DNA of 64,000 bases. Source: Curtobacterium sp. MCSS17_008. Its GTDB lineage: Bacteria > Actinomycetota > Actinomycetes > Actinomycetales > Microbacteriaceae. How positions within the stretch are numbered: the first letter of the stretch is position 1; the number at the start of each line of letters is the position of its first letter. The stretch is taken from assembly GCF_003234185.1 (NCBI RefSeq), contig NZ_QKSM01000007.1:62001-126000 (forward strand). Direction: 5' to 3'. Shown in pieces: positions 53,487-62,480 of this stretch. The notes under the pieces are model-generated. The model worked only from the letters and a program-made list of their open reading frames with translations. It was not told the origin of the DNA and searched no databases. The position numbers were made by a program, and so were the translations under genes.

Positions 53487-53497
53487 CACGACCGGTC

Positions 53498-53545
53498 GAC
53501 GGCCGGGAGGCGCGTGACGGGCGCGCACCGCGCCTCCCGGCCGTC
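53498..53545. terminator. Bidirectional terminator, GACGGGAGGC-related family
   Basis: GACGGCCGGGAGGCGCG (53498-53514) pairs exactly with 53529-53545, a 17-bp stem with a 14-nt loop, between the convergent exporter gene and the Ig-like membrane protein gene. Confidence 0.8.
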
Positions 53546-53604
53546 CCGGAGCCGGTTGGGCGCGCGCGCGTGAGCGGACCGCCGACGACGGCCGCCGGTC
53601 GTCG

Positions 53605-55962
53605 TCAGCGCCGCGGTGCGGCGACTGCGGCCCGCGGGCGGCGGAGCCACGCCCAGCAGCAGGCTGCTGCGATGGCGCAGAGGCCGGCGGCCAGGCCGAG
53701 TTCGGTCGGCGAGGGAACGACGGGCGTCTCGCCGCCGGCGACCATCGCGGCGAGGGTGACCGCGCCGACCGTCAGGGCGACGTAGCGGCCACGCGCACCG
53801 GCCACCAGCACGGCCCCCGCAGACCCCGGGACCGGGAGCAGGGTCGCGACCAGCGCGCCGACCGCCCCGACGCACAGCGTCGTGGCGGTCTCCGCGACGA
53901 GCGCCGACCAGAAGCCGGCGCCGTGCACGACGGAGTGCAGCGCCCAGCCGGCGGCCGCGACCACGAGCAGGGCGATCGACCGTGCGGTCGCGCTCCGCAC
54001 ACCCGTCGCCGTGCTCGACGCCAGGCGGAGCGCGGCCGTGTCCGCTCCGGGGCGACCGACCGGCACGAGCACGGTGCCCACGACGAGGGCGGGGGACAGG
54101 TCTCCGGCGCGGGTGAGGGCGCATCCCACCAGGGCGGCGAGCACCAGCCACGGGGAGACGCGGAAACCGATCGCGCGGTGGTCGGCGCCGGCGGCCCAGC
54201 GCGTCGCGAGGACGACGGCGGCCGTCGTGACGGCCGCACCGAGGAGCACCCCGAGGCAGAGACGGACGTACCGGGCCTCGAGCGAGACGCCGACGCCGAG
54301 CAACGTCGTCACGCCGACGATCGCGACGCCGGACGCCGCGGCCGCCCAGATCGGCAGGACGTCGTCCCCGAGCCGGCGTTCCGTGCGCGAGCGGTTCCGG
54401 CCGAGGACCGCGGCGAACGGGTTCCGGAGCCGCCCGCGGACCGCGGCGCCGACGAGGGCGAGCGGGGCGGCGACGAGCACGAGGAAGCCGGCCGCGACAC
54501 CGGTGGCGAGGAGGACGGTGCGCCAGGAGAACGACGCCTGGATGGTCGGGACACCGCGGTCGAAGGCGGTGGCGGCCGTCCAGTCGCCGGCGGGGCCGGA
54601 CCAGTCCGGGGTGCCGGGGCGCGCCCCACCGGTGCCGGTGCCGGTGCCGCCCCCGGTGCTGCCGTGGCCGCTCCCGGCTCCGCCGCCGGTGGCGCTTCCG
54701 GCACCGGACCCGGTGCTCGTTCCACCGTCGGAGCCGTCGGGGGTCCCCGGGGCGCCGGGGACGGCCGCTCCCGAGCTGGCGGAGGGCGGGCCGGGAACGG
54801 CGGAGGTCCCGCTCGTCGGTCCACCGGTCGCGGCGGCCGTCGTGCCGGACAGCACGAACCGGACGCCCGGGGAGGACCGGGAGAAGTTGCCCGCCGCGTC
54901 CTGCTGCGTCGCGGTGACGGTGCGGCTGCCCGCCGCCGTCGTGCCGGTCGTCGTGCACGACCACCGACCGTCGGCGCCGACGTCGGACCGGCACGCCGGT
55001 GACCGTCCGAGGTACACGGTGAGGACGGCGCCGGGCTCGCCGGTCCCGCCCACCGTGACGGGCTGCGAGCGGACCCGCTCGCCGCGCCCGGGGGTGCTGA
55101 CGACGGGTGCTGCCGGTGCCGTCCGGTCGAGGACGACCGTGCGGGGCGCCGACGGGGCGCTCCGCAGGTCCGACCGGTACCCGCCCGCGGTGCTCGCGGT
55201 CTGGGCCGCGGACAGCGTGAGGCGACCGTCCCGCACCCCGCCGCCGGACAGCGACACCGTCCACCGGCCGTCGGGTGCCACCGTCGCCGTGCGGACGGTG
55301 GACGAGCCGACGACGGACAGCGACACGGTCGCGCCGGGCAGGCCACTGCCGGACACCGGCCCGCTCGTGGGACGGTCGGTCGTCACGCTCGGGGGGACGA
55401 CGACGTCCGATGCCGGGGCGCTCGAGGACCCGAGGGCCGGGTCGGTGCCGTCGGTGACGGTGAAGACCTGTTGCGGCCCGGAGCGGACGGTGGCCATGCA
55501 CGCCCATGCACCGTCGGCGCCGACCGTGGTGTCGCACCCGGTCGATCCGGTCGTGGTCGGACCGGCGACGCGCACGCGGTGGCCGGGGGTCCCGCGTCCG
55601 TGGAAGCGCACGGTACCCGTCGTGACGTCGCCGGGATCGCCGATCGTCGGCCGGACGGCGGGGCGGTCGGACGGCACGGGGCCGGGGGAGCCGGTCCCCG
55701 GCGGGAGCGTGCCGAACTGGGGGGAGTGCGTCGGAACCGACGACTGCGGCGCACCGGCTGCGTCGCCCCCGGCGGCACCGTTCGCGGGGCCGTCGGTCGC
55801 AGCGGAGGCGGTCGGTGCGCCGAGCAGGACCGACCCGGCTGCCAGCACGGTCACCAGCACGGCCGTCACCCAGCCGGAGCGTCCTCGGGGTCGCCGGGCG
55901 GGACCGTCGCCCCCGACGGCCGTCTCGTCCACGTTGTCCCCGAGCGCGTTCACCGCCTCCAT
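53605..55962 (-). CDS. Secreted Ig-like repeat protein fused to a polytopic membrane domain
   Basis: The protein has 785 aa. A cytoplasmic N-terminus and signal/anchor helix (WVTAVLVTVLAAGSVLLGAPTASA) lead to about 330 residues of extracellular beta-sandwich repeats of the bacterial Ig type (TVRFHGRGTPGHRVRVAGP, GADGAWACMATV, GLPGATVSLSVVGSS, APDGRWTVSLSG, GEPGAVLTVYLG, GADGRWSCTTTG). A Gly/Ser/Thr-rich linker follows, and then roughly 250 residues with eight or more membrane helices (TVLLATGVAAGFLVLVAAPLALVGAAV...). No enzyme motif is visible. ATG at 55962 is chosen because the repeats and signal follow directly. It may be a wall-exposed sensor or scaffold; function unknown. Confidence 0.75.
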   Translation of the reverse strand: MEAVNALGDNVDETAVGGDGPARRPRGRSGWVTAVLVTVLAAGSVLLGAPTASAATDGPANGAAGGDAAGAPQSSVPTHSPQFGTLPPGTGSPGPVPSDRPAVRPTIGDPGDVTTGTVRFHGRGTPGHRVRVAGPTTTGSTGCDTTVGADGAWACMATVRSGPQQVFTVTDGTDPALGSSSAPASDVVVPPSVTTDRPTSGPVSGSGLPGATVSLSVVGSSTVRTATVAPDGRWTVSLSGGGVRDGRLTLSAAQTASTAGGYRSDLRSAPSAPRTVVLDRTAPAAPVVSTPGRGERVRSQPVTVGGTGEPGAVLTVYLGRSPACRSDVGADGRWSCTTTGTTAAGSRTVTATQQDAAGNFSRSSPGVRFVLSGTTAAATGGPTSGTSAVPGPPSASSGAAVPGAPGTPDGSDGGTSTGSGAGSATGGGAGSGHGSTGGGTGTGTGGARPGTPDWSGPAGDWTAATAFDRGVPTIQASFSWRTVLLATGVAAGFLVLVAAPLALVGAAVRGRLRNPFAAVLGRNRSRTERRLGDDVLPIWAAAASGVAIVGVTTLLGVGVSLEARYVRLCLGVLLGAAVTTAAVVLATRWAAGADHRAIGFRVSPWLVLAALVGCALTRAGDLSPALVVGTVLVPVGRPGADTAALRLASSTATGVRSATARSIALLVVAAAGWALHSVVHGAGFWSALVAETATTLCVGAVGALVATLLPVPGSAGAVLVAGARGRYVALTVGAVTLAAMVAGGETPVVPSPTELGLAAGLCAIAAACCWAWLRRPRAAVAAPRR

Positions 55963-56107
55963 CCCACGCGATGACGTCGCTGCGGTCAATCCACCACACG
56001 GATGATGTGGCCGGACGGGGCCCGGGGCCGCCGCACGGCGGGTGTACGGCACTCGGGAATCCCCCGTGAACCCCGCCCAGCGGACCGGTCGCCGCCGGAC
56101 GCGTCGG

Positions 56108-56113
56108 TACAAT
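56108..56113 (+). promoter_or_regulatory. -10 box of lemA-htpX
   Basis: TACAAT is the best -10 match in the 228-bp gap 55963-56190. It would give a leader of about 70 nt with GAGGAG as ribosome-binding site 9 nt before the ATG. No convincing -35 is seen, and the rest of the gap shows nothing else. Confidence 0.5.
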
Positions 56114-56190
56114 CGTGGACGGCCGTCCGACGGCCACGCACCGGCCGCTGTCCCACCGTGCCGGACCCGACGCGAAGAGGAGCACGCTCG

Positions 56191-56772
56191 ATGGACACCG
56201 GACTCGTCACGACGCTGATCGTCGTCGGAGTGGTGGTGGTCCTGCTCGTCGTGATCGGGATCTACCTCTGGGTGACCTACAACTCGCTGGTCACGCTGAA
56301 GGTCCGCGTGGACGAGGCCTGGAGCGACATCACGGTGCAGCTGAAGCGGCGTGCAGACCTCATCCCCACGATCGTCGACACGGTCAAGGGGTACGCGGCG
56401 CACGAGAAGTCGGTGTTCGACGACGTGACGAAGGCCAGGTCGGAGACGCTCGGTGCGGGTGACGCCGCGAGCGCCTCCGCGGCCGAGGGGCACATGCAGA
56501 AGGCCCTGAAGAGCGTCTTCGCCGTGGCCGAGGGGTACCCGCAGCTGCAGTCGAGCCAGAACTTCCTGCAGCTGCAGTCGGAGCTCGTCGACACCGAGGA
56601 CAAGATCCAGGCCGCGCGGCGCTTCTACAACGGCGGCGTCCGCGAGCTCAACACCAAGATCCGCGTCTTCCCGAACTCGACCTTCGCGAAGAGCAAGGGC
56701 TTCACCGAGGCGACGTTCTTCGAGACCGCCGAGCCCGCGGCGATCGCCGAACCGCCGCGCGTGCAGTTCTGA
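56191..56772 (+). CDS. lemA: LemA family membrane protein
   Basis: The protein has 193 aa. One N-terminal membrane helix (TTLIVVGVVVVLLVVIGIYLW) with a short outside N-terminus precedes the alpha-helical LemA domain: YNSLVTLKVRVDEAWSDITVQLKRRADLIPTIVDTVKGYAAHE, AEGYPQLQSSQNFLQLQSELVDTEDKIQAARRFYNGGVRELNTKI. LemA proteins partner with HtpX-type proteases, and the protease gene follows after 23 bp. GAGGAG precedes ATG at 56191. Confidence 0.93.
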   Translation: MDTGLVTTLIVVGVVVVLLVVIGIYLWVTYNSLVTLKVRVDEAWSDITVQLKRRADLIPTIVDTVKGYAAHEKSVFDDVTKARSETLGAGDAASASAAEGHMQKALKSVFAVAEGYPQLQSSQNFLQLQSELVDTEDKIQAARRFYNGGVRELNTKIRVFPNSTFAKSKGFTEATFFETAEPAAIAEPPRVQF

Positions 56773-56795
56773 CCCTCGGCGCGTCGGGCTGACCC

Positions 56796-57695
56796 GTGTA
56801 CAGCGCGATCGCGCGGAACAAGCGCAACACCGTCGTCATCATCCTGGCGTTCCTGCTCATCGTCGGGGCGCTCGGGTTCCTCGGCGGGTACCTCGCCGGC
56901 AACGTCTCGGTCGGTGTCGTCGTGCTGCTCGTCGCGCTCGGGTACGCGCTGCTGCAGTACTTCCTCGCCGGACGGCAGGCGACCGCCATCGCGGGCGGGA
57001 TCGAGATCGACCGGACGACCGAGCCCCGGCTGTGGCGGACGGTCGAGAACCTGGCGATCACGACCGGCATGCCGATGCCCCGGGTCTTCGTCATCGACGA
57101 CCCCGCTCCGAACGCCTTCGCCACCGGCCGCGACCCGGACCACGCGATCGTGGCGGCCACCACCGGACTCCTGGCGATCATGGACGACACCGAGCTCCAG
57201 GGCGTGATGGCGCACGAACTGGGACACGTCCGGAACTACGACATCCGCGTCTCCACCATGGTGTTCGGCCTGGTCGTCGCCGTCGGGTTCCTCGCCGACG
57301 TGCTCCTGCGCATCTCGGTCTTCAGCGGGTTGAGCGGCCGAGGCCGGAACAACGACTCGGGCGGAGGCGGCAACCCGGTCCTCATCGTGGCCGGACTCGT
57401 CGCGGTGCTCGTCGCGCCGCTCGCCGCCGCCGTGGTGCAGGCCGCGGTGTCCCGCCAGCGGGAGTACCTCGCCGACGCGACCGGCGCGATGACGACCCGG
57501 TACCCGGAGGGACTGGCACGCGCCCTCGAGAAGCTCGAGGCGTACGGCCGACCGACCCGCTCCCAGAACTCCTCGATGGCGCACCTGTGGATCGCGGACC
57601 CCATGCGGCCGGGCGTGATGGACCGCCTGTTCTCGACGCACCCGCCGCTGCCCGACCGGGTGGCGCGCCTGCGGAACAGCACCGACCGCTTCTGA
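56796..57695 (+). CDS. htpX: M48 family zinc metalloprotease, HtpX-like
   Basis: The protein has 299 aa. Two N-terminal membrane helices (TVVIILAFLLIVGALGFLGGYLAGN, VGVVVLLVALGYALLQYFL) are followed by the catalytic MAHELGHVRNYDIRVSTMV with the HEXXH zinc site, two further helices, and SRQREYLADATGAMTTRYPEGLARALEKLE with the third zinc ligand Glu. It degrades misfolded membrane proteins. GTG at 56796 has no strong ribosome site, suggesting coupling to lemA. Confidence 0.94.
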   Translation: MYSAIARNKRNTVVIILAFLLIVGALGFLGGYLAGNVSVGVVVLLVALGYALLQYFLAGRQATAIAGGIEIDRTTEPRLWRTVENLAITTGMPMPRVFVIDDPAPNAFATGRDPDHAIVAATTGLLAIMDDTELQGVMAHELGHVRNYDIRVSTMVFGLVVAVGFLADVLLRISVFSGLSGRGRNNDSGGGGNPVLIVAGLVAVLVAPLAAAVVQAAVSRQREYLADATGAMTTRYPEGLARALEKLEAYGRPTRSQNSSMAHLWIADPMRPGVMDRLFSTHPPLPDRVARLRNSTDRF

Positions 57696-57699
57696 GCGG

Positions 57700-57736
57700 C
57701 GGACCACGGGTCACGGCTCGTCCGCCCGGTGGTCCG
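57700..57736. terminator. Candidate terminator between htpX and the glycosylase gene
   Basis: CGGACCACGGG (57700-57710) pairs with 57725-57736 with one bulged G and a 14-nt loop, 4 bp after the htpX stop. The rest of the 157-bp convergent gap shows nothing clear. Confidence 0.5.
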
Positions 57737-57852
57737 GCCTCGGCTGGGCGGTCCCGTCGGCGCGGGACACCCGCCGCGCGCCGAGACGGTCCGGGAAGCG
57801 ACGGCGTCCTGCGGACCCGGCGGCGTCTCGGGCGCTCAGCGGCGTCTCGCGG

Positions 57853-59121
57853 TCAGTCGACCACGTCGTCGCCCGGAGCCGCCTCGGCTGCATCCGCATC
57901 GTCGGCCGCCTCGTGCGGGACCAGCCCGACGCCCAGGGCCCCCGCGACCGCCGCGGCCGCCGTGCCGCGGTCGGTGACCTCGACGCCGTCGAGCCCCTGC
58001 CACGCCGCCGCCCGGCGCAGCGTCGCCGCGAGACGCTCGGCGTCGAGGTGCTGACCCGGCTCCTGCCACGCGGTCCGCACCCGCAGGACGCCGCGTCGCC
58101 GGTCGCTCTTCAGGTCGACCCGCCCGGTCAACCGGTCGTCCTGCAGCACGGGCAGCACGTAGTAGCCGTGGACGCGCTTGGGCGCGGGTGTGTAGATCTC
58201 GATCCGGTAGTGGAAGCCGTGCATGCGCTCCGCTCGCCGGCGGAACCACACGACCGGGTCGAACGGACTCAGCACGGCGTCGGCGGTGACCGTGCGGGGG
58301 ACCCGGGCACCCGCGTGCAGCCAGGCGGGCTCTCGCCACCCCTCGACCCGGACGGGGAGCAGCTCGCCCCGCTCGACGAGCTCGGTCACGGCGGCCGCGG
58401 TGTCGTCCGCTCGCAGGCGGAAGTAGTCGGCGAGGTCGGCGCGGGTCCCGACGCCGAAGGCCCGCGATGCCCGTCGGACGAGCTCCGTGATCGCGGTGTG
58501 CCGGTCCGGGGCGCCGTCCAGCGCGCCGGCGGGCAGCACCTGGTCCGGCAGGGCGTACACCCGTTCGAAGCCCGAGCGCCCGGCGCTGACGACCTCGCCC
58601 CAGCGGAACATCTGCTCGAGACCGGTCTTCACGTCGCTCCAGCCCCACCACGGCCCGCGGCGCACGTTCGCCTCGTGCTCGACGGCACTCGCGGGGAGCG
58701 GCCCCTCGGCCGCGAGCAGGGCCCGCAGCTCGCGGCGGACGCCGGCGGTCCGCTCGACACCGGCGACGCGGTTCGGGCGGGCGTCGCGTTCGCGGTACGC
58801 GTCCATCCGCCACCGGAAGAGCGGGAGGTCGGCGCGCGGGATGAAGGCCGCCTCGTGCGCCCAGTACTCGGCGTAGGGACCGCGGCGGGCGAACGTCAGC
58901 CGGTCGAGCACGGCGCGGTCGTACGAGCCGAGCCGCGCGAACAGCGGCAGGTAGTGGCTCCGCTCGAAGACGTTCACGGAGTCGATCTGCAGCAGCCCGA
59001 GCCGGGAGATCGTGCTGGTCAGGCTGCGGGTCGCGACGGCATCGGACGGTGGCGCGCCGAAGCCCTGCGCCGCCAGGGTGACGCGGCGTGCCTCGGGGGC
59101 GGAGAGCGTGGACCTGACCAT
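57853..59121 (-). CDS. Winged-helix DNA glycosylase, AlkX/YcaQ (HTH_42) family
   Basis: The protein has 422 aa. It opens with the HTH_42 core: TSTISRLGLLQIDSVNVFERSHYLPLFARLG, in which QID is the QXD/QXQ catalytic motif of AlkZ-like glycosylases. PYAEYWAHEAAFIP, SPFDPVVWFRRRAERMHGFHYRIEIYTPAPKRVHGYYVLPVL and DRLTGRVDLKSDRR complete the fold. YcaQ (AlkX) unhooks interstrand crosslinks; AlkZ does so in antibiotic producers for self-resistance. The C-terminal 20 residues are acidic. ATG at 59121 follows TAGCGT (59128-59133, minus strand) by 6 nt. No biosynthetic cluster is nearby, so a general repair role is likely. Confidence 0.85.
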   Translation of the reverse strand: MVRSTLSAPEARRVTLAAQGFGAPPSDAVATRSLTSTISRLGLLQIDSVNVFERSHYLPLFARLGSYDRAVLDRLTFARRGPYAEYWAHEAAFIPRADLPLFRWRMDAYRERDARPNRVAGVERTAGVRRELRALLAAEGPLPASAVEHEANVRRGPWWGWSDVKTGLEQMFRWGEVVSAGRSGFERVYALPDQVLPAGALDGAPDRHTAITELVRRASRAFGVGTRADLADYFRLRADDTAAAVTELVERGELLPVRVEGWREPAWLHAGARVPRTVTADAVLSPFDPVVWFRRRAERMHGFHYRIEIYTPAPKRVHGYYVLPVLQDDRLTGRVDLKSDRRRGVLRVRTAWQEPGQHLDAERLAATLRRAAAWQGLDGVEVTDRGTAAAAVAGALGVGLVPHEAADDADAAEAAPGDDVVD

Positions 59122-59212
59122 GCGACGACGCTACCGACGAGGGCCGACAGCCCGGTCGGGACGGCCGTCCGACGTGTATGCCGCATCTGGCACACACCCC
59201 GGTGCCCGTCGG

Positions 59213-59224
59213 TACACTCGCCGC
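59213..59224 (+). promoter_or_regulatory. Leaderless-type -10 box of the AI-2E family gene
   Basis: TACACT (59213-59218) is followed by 6 nt and the ATG at 59225. Confidence 0.55.
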
Positions 59225-60463
59225 ATGGCCTGGGGAAAGAAGACGCATCCGGATCCCGTCGTCGAGGACGCCGTGCCCATGGGCATGCGGATCGCCGGCG
59301 CGTGGTCCTGGCGCGTGCTCGTCGTCATCGGCGTGGTCGCCGTCGTCATCTACCTCGTGACGCTGTTCAGCGAGGTCCTCATCCCGTTCCTCATCGGGAT
59401 CGTGGTCGCCGCCCTGCTCGTGCCGCTGTCGAACTGGATGCAGCGCCACCACGTGCCGAAGTGGATCGCCGTCGTCGTGAGCCTGGTCGGCGGCCTGGCG
59501 GCGGTGGCCGCCCTCATCTGGCTCGTCGTCGACCAGATCGCCGCCGCCTACCCCTCGCTGCGCGACCGCACGCTCTCGCAGTACGACAACATCCGCGAGT
59601 TCGTGCTGAGCTCGGGCCTCGGCATCAGCCAGCGCGACCTGAACGGCTACTTGGACCAGGCGACCGACTGGCTGTCGAGCAACTCCGGCTCCATCCTGTC
59701 GGGCGTCGCGAGCGCGGGCTCCTCGCTCACCCACATCCTGGCCGGCCTGTTCGTCGTGATCTTCACGGTGATCTTCCTGCTCATCGACGGCAAGAACGTC
59801 TGGCGCTGGACGGTCCGCCTCTTCCCGAAGAAGGCCCGCGCGGCCATCGACGGCGCGGGAGTCGCCGGCTGGACGACCCTGACGAGCTTCATCCGTGTGC
59901 AGATCTTCGTCGCGTTCGTCGACGCGGTGGGCATCGGCATCGGCGCGGCCGCCCTGCAGCTGCCGCTCGTGATCCCGATCGCGGTGTTCGTCTTCCTGGG
60001 CGCGTTCATCCCCGTCGTCGGTGCGATCGTGACCGGCTTCCTCGCGGTGTTCATCGCGCTCATCTTCAACGGCTGGGTGGCGGCCCTGATCATGCTCGGC
60101 GTCATCCTGGTCGTGCAGCAGGTCGAGGGGCACATCCTCCAGCCGCTCGTCATGGGCAGCGCGGTCAAGGTGCACCCGCTCGCGGTCGTGCTCGGCGTCA
60201 CCGCTGCCTCGGGTCTCGCCGGCATCGCCGGCGCGTTCTTCGCGGTGCCGCTCATCGCCACCGTCAACTCGATGGTCACGACGATCGCGAGCGGCCGGTG
60301 GAAGGGGCTCGACTCCGACCACGTGCTCGAGGCGAAGCAGCGCGACCACCACGCGAGCGTGGAGGCGAAGAGGCGTCGCCGCTGGGCGAAGCGTCACCCC
60401 GAGGGCGTGCCCGCTCCCGGCAGTGACGACCAGCCGACAGCGACCAAAGGGACCGCGGGCTGA
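59225..60463 (+). CDS. AI-2E family transporter
   Basis: The protein has 412 aa. It has about eight membrane segments with the family pattern of three N-terminal helices (VVIGVVAVVIYLVTLFSEVLIPFLIGIVVAALLVPLSNWMQ), a central amphipathic/soluble stretch (SNSGSILSGVASAGSSLTHILAGLFVVIFTVIFLLIDG), and the C-terminal motif GAFIPVVGAIVTGFLAVFIALIFNG with VQQVEGHILQPLVMGSAVKVHPLAVVLGV. Members include TqsA and Na+/H+ antiporters, so autoinducer-2 transport is not assured. A basic tail of about 50 residues follows. Confidence 0.9.
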   Translation: MAWGKKTHPDPVVEDAVPMGMRIAGAWSWRVLVVIGVVAVVIYLVTLFSEVLIPFLIGIVVAALLVPLSNWMQRHHVPKWIAVVVSLVGGLAAVAALIWLVVDQIAAAYPSLRDRTLSQYDNIREFVLSSGLGISQRDLNGYLDQATDWLSSNSGSILSGVASAGSSLTHILAGLFVVIFTVIFLLIDGKNVWRWTVRLFPKKARAAIDGAGVAGWTTLTSFIRVQIFVAFVDAVGIGIGAAALQLPLVIPIAVFVFLGAFIPVVGAIVTGFLAVFIALIFNGWVAALIMLGVILVVQQVEGHILQPLVMGSAVKVHPLAVVLGVTAASGLAGIAGAFFAVPLIATVNSMVTTIASGRWKGLDSDHVLEAKQRDHHASVEAKRRRRWAKRHPEGVPAPGSDDQPTATKGTAG

Positions 60464-60525
60464 GCGGGCGCGCAGTCGGCCGTCACGAGTTCGCCGAGAC
60501 GGCCCCGACCGACGATGATGGGTCC

Positions 60526-61785
60526 GTGACCGACACCTCCGTGCCCCAGCAGCAGACCGCGGCGTTCCCGACGCTCGCGGACATCGAGGCCGCGCGGGAG
60601 ACCATCGCGGGCGTCGCGCGGGTCACGCCGATGGAGACCTCGCAGTTCCTCGCCGAGCTGCTCGGGTCGCCCGTGCACCTCAAGTGCGAGAACCTGCAGC
60701 GGACGGGTGCGTACAAGGTCCGGGGCGCGTACAACCGGCTGGCGGCGCTCAGCCCCGAGCAGCGTGCCGCGGGCGTCGTCGCCGCGAGCGCCGGGAACCA
60801 CGCGCAGGGCGTCGCCCTCGCCGCTCGCGAGCTCGGCATCCCGGCGACGATCTTCACCCCCGTCGGCGTCGCGCTGCCGAAGCTCCAGGCGACGCGGCAC
60901 TACGGCGCCGAGGTCGTCCTCCGCGGTCACTCCGTGGAGGAGGCCCTGAGCGCAGCCAAGGACTTCGGGGCCCGCACCGGTGCGGTGTTCATCCCCCCGT
61001 TCGACCACCCCGACGTCATCGCCGGCCAGGGCACCCTCGGTCTCGAGATCGTCGACCAGGTGCCCGACGTCGACACGGTGGTGGTGCCGATCGGCGGGGG
61101 CGGGGTCATCTCCGGGATCGCGCTCGCGGTGAAGGGCATGTCCGAGCGGCTCGGCCGTCCCATCCGGGTGATCGGCGTGCAGGCGGAGAACGCTGCGGCG
61201 TACCCGTCCTCGATCACCGCTGGCGAGCCCGTCACGATCACGACGAAGCCGACCATCTCGGACGGCATCGCGGTCGCACGGCCGGGTGACCTGAACTTCC
61301 CGATCATCCGCGACCTGGTCGACGACATCGTCACCGTCTCGGACGACGACACCGCCCGTGCGCTGCTCGTCCTGCTCGAGCGTGCCAAGCTCGTGGTCGA
61401 GGCCGCGGGAGCCGTCGGTGTCGCGGCGATCATGTCCGGGGCCGTGCGCGACACCGGTCGGACCGTGGTGCTGCTCAGCGGTGGCAACATCGACCCGCTC
61501 ATGATGGAGCGCGTCATCACGCGCGGTCTCGTCGCCGCCTCGCGCTACATCGGCATCCGGATCATGCTGCCGGACCGCCCGGGGCAGCTCGCACGCGTCG
61601 CCCAGGTCATCTCGGACGCCGGCGCGAACGTGGTCGAGGTACTGCACACCCGGCACGGCCAGGGGCTCGTGATCAACGAGGTCGCCCTCGACCTGTCGAT
61701 CGAGGCCCGCGGTCCGGAGCACGCGCAGGAGGTCATCCAGCGGCTGCACGAGGTCGGCTTCCGCCCGGAGCTGCTCGAGCACTGA
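60526..61785 (+). CDS. ilvA: Threonine ammonia-lyase
   Basis: The protein has 419 aa. The PLP lysine lies in LKCENLQRTGAYKVRGAYNRL; the substrate loop is ASAGNHAQGVALAA, and the phosphate-binding Gly loop VVVPIGGGGVISGIALAVKG. A single ACT-like domain (RIMLPDRPGQLARVAQVISDAGANVVEVLHTR) ends the protein, the short form found in Actinobacteria. It deaminates threonine to 2-oxobutanoate for isoleucine synthesis or catabolism. GTG at 60526 has GATGAT (60514-60519) 6 nt upstream and no ribosome site. Confidence 0.96.
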   Translation: MTDTSVPQQQTAAFPTLADIEAARETIAGVARVTPMETSQFLAELLGSPVHLKCENLQRTGAYKVRGAYNRLAALSPEQRAAGVVAASAGNHAQGVALAARELGIPATIFTPVGVALPKLQATRHYGAEVVLRGHSVEEALSAAKDFGARTGAVFIPPFDHPDVIAGQGTLGLEIVDQVPDVDTVVVPIGGGGVISGIALAVKGMSERLGRPIRVIGVQAENAAAYPSSITAGEPVTITTKPTISDGIAVARPGDLNFPIIRDLVDDIVTVSDDDTARALLVLLERAKLVVEAAGAVGVAAIMSGAVRDTGRTVVLLSGGNIDPLMMERVITRGLVAASRYIGIRIMLPDRPGQLARVAQVISDAGANVVEVLHTRHGQGLVINEVALDLSIEARGPEHAQEVIQRLHEVGFRPELLEH

Positions 61786-61798
61786 GGGTCGCCCGTCA

Positions 61799-61817
61799 GC
61801 GGACCGTACGGGTCCGC
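61799..61817 (+). terminator. Hairpin after ilvA
   Basis: GCGGACC (61799-61805) pairs with GGTCCGC (61811-61817) around GTACG, 14 bp after the ilvA stop; flanking GTCA and TGAC can extend it with a bulge. Confidence 0.5.
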
Positions 61818-61882
61818 GGTGACGCCGTCAGGGTCCCGTTCGGCTCGGCGCCACCGGACGGGAGGTGCGTCATGCTCCCGTC

Positions 61883-62374
61883 ATGACCCTCACGTCGATC
61901 CTGCCCTCGCTCCGCGCCTCGCTGCCCGACCCTCTCGACCCGACGCTCTGGCCCGCGTGCACCGAGGCCACCGTGGACGACGTCCGCGTGCGTGCGGTGT
62001 CCATGCAGCGGCTGGCCACCGTCGCCGGGACGCCGTGCGTGCACACCGCGGAGCAGGCGGCGCCGCGCCACCGTCCCCGTGGCTGGGCGCCCGCCGACGT
62101 CTGCGTGACGGTGGCGGCCGTGACCCGGGTGCGGCGTCCGTGGGGTGTGCTGTTCGTCGAGCTCGACGCGGTGGTGCCGGACTGCGCGGTGCTCGCCGAG
62201 ACCAGGCTCATCGGCCGCCGCAGTGTCGCCCCCGTGGCCGAGGTGACGCTCACCACGAACCCGGCCGGCACCGCGGGGCGCGAGGCGGTGCTGCCGGCCG
62301 ACGTCCGCGTCGGGGACCTCGTCTGCTTCCCGTGCGTCCGGGCGCTCGCGCACCGCGACGTCGTGGTGCCCTGA
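61883..62374 (+). CDS. Conserved hypothetical protein
   Basis: The protein has 163 aa, soluble, no signal peptide and no recognised domain. It has an N-terminal segment LTSILPSLRASLPDPLDPTLWPACTEATVDDVRVRAVSMQRLATVAGTPCVHTAEQA and a beta-rich C-terminal half ending VGDLVCFPCVRALAHRDVVVP. ATG at 61883 is favoured because CATGCT (61871-61876) precedes it by 6 nt, as in other leaderless genes here; GTG at 61865 is possible. It stands between ilvA and greA with its own terminator. Confidence 0.65.
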   Translation: MTLTSILPSLRASLPDPLDPTLWPACTEATVDDVRVRAVSMQRLATVAGTPCVHTAEQAAPRHRPRGWAPADVCVTVAAVTRVRRPWGVLFVELDAVVPDCAVLAETRLIGRRSVAPVAEVTLTTNPAGTAGREAVLPADVRVGDLVCFPCVRALAHRDVVVP

Positions 62375-62407
62375 GGCGCTCCGCCCGGGGATCGACTGCA
62401 CGACGAA

Positions 62408-62447
62408 GAGCAGCTCGCGCCACCGATGACGGTGGCGCGAGCTGCTC
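62408..62447. terminator. Bidirectional terminator between the hypothetical gene and greA
   Basis: GAGCAGCTCGCGCCACC (62408-62424) pairs perfectly with 62431-62447, a 17-bp stem with a 6-nt loop, between two convergent genes. Confidence 0.85.
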
Positions 62448-62480
62448 CTGCTCGTGCGCGAGGGGCGTGACTGCGAGCCC

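Noticed and set aside
51554..56185. A 1543-codon minus-strand frame
   Set aside because: It runs antisense through ndh, the tRNA and the exporter and shows only low-complexity Arg/Pro-rich sequence.
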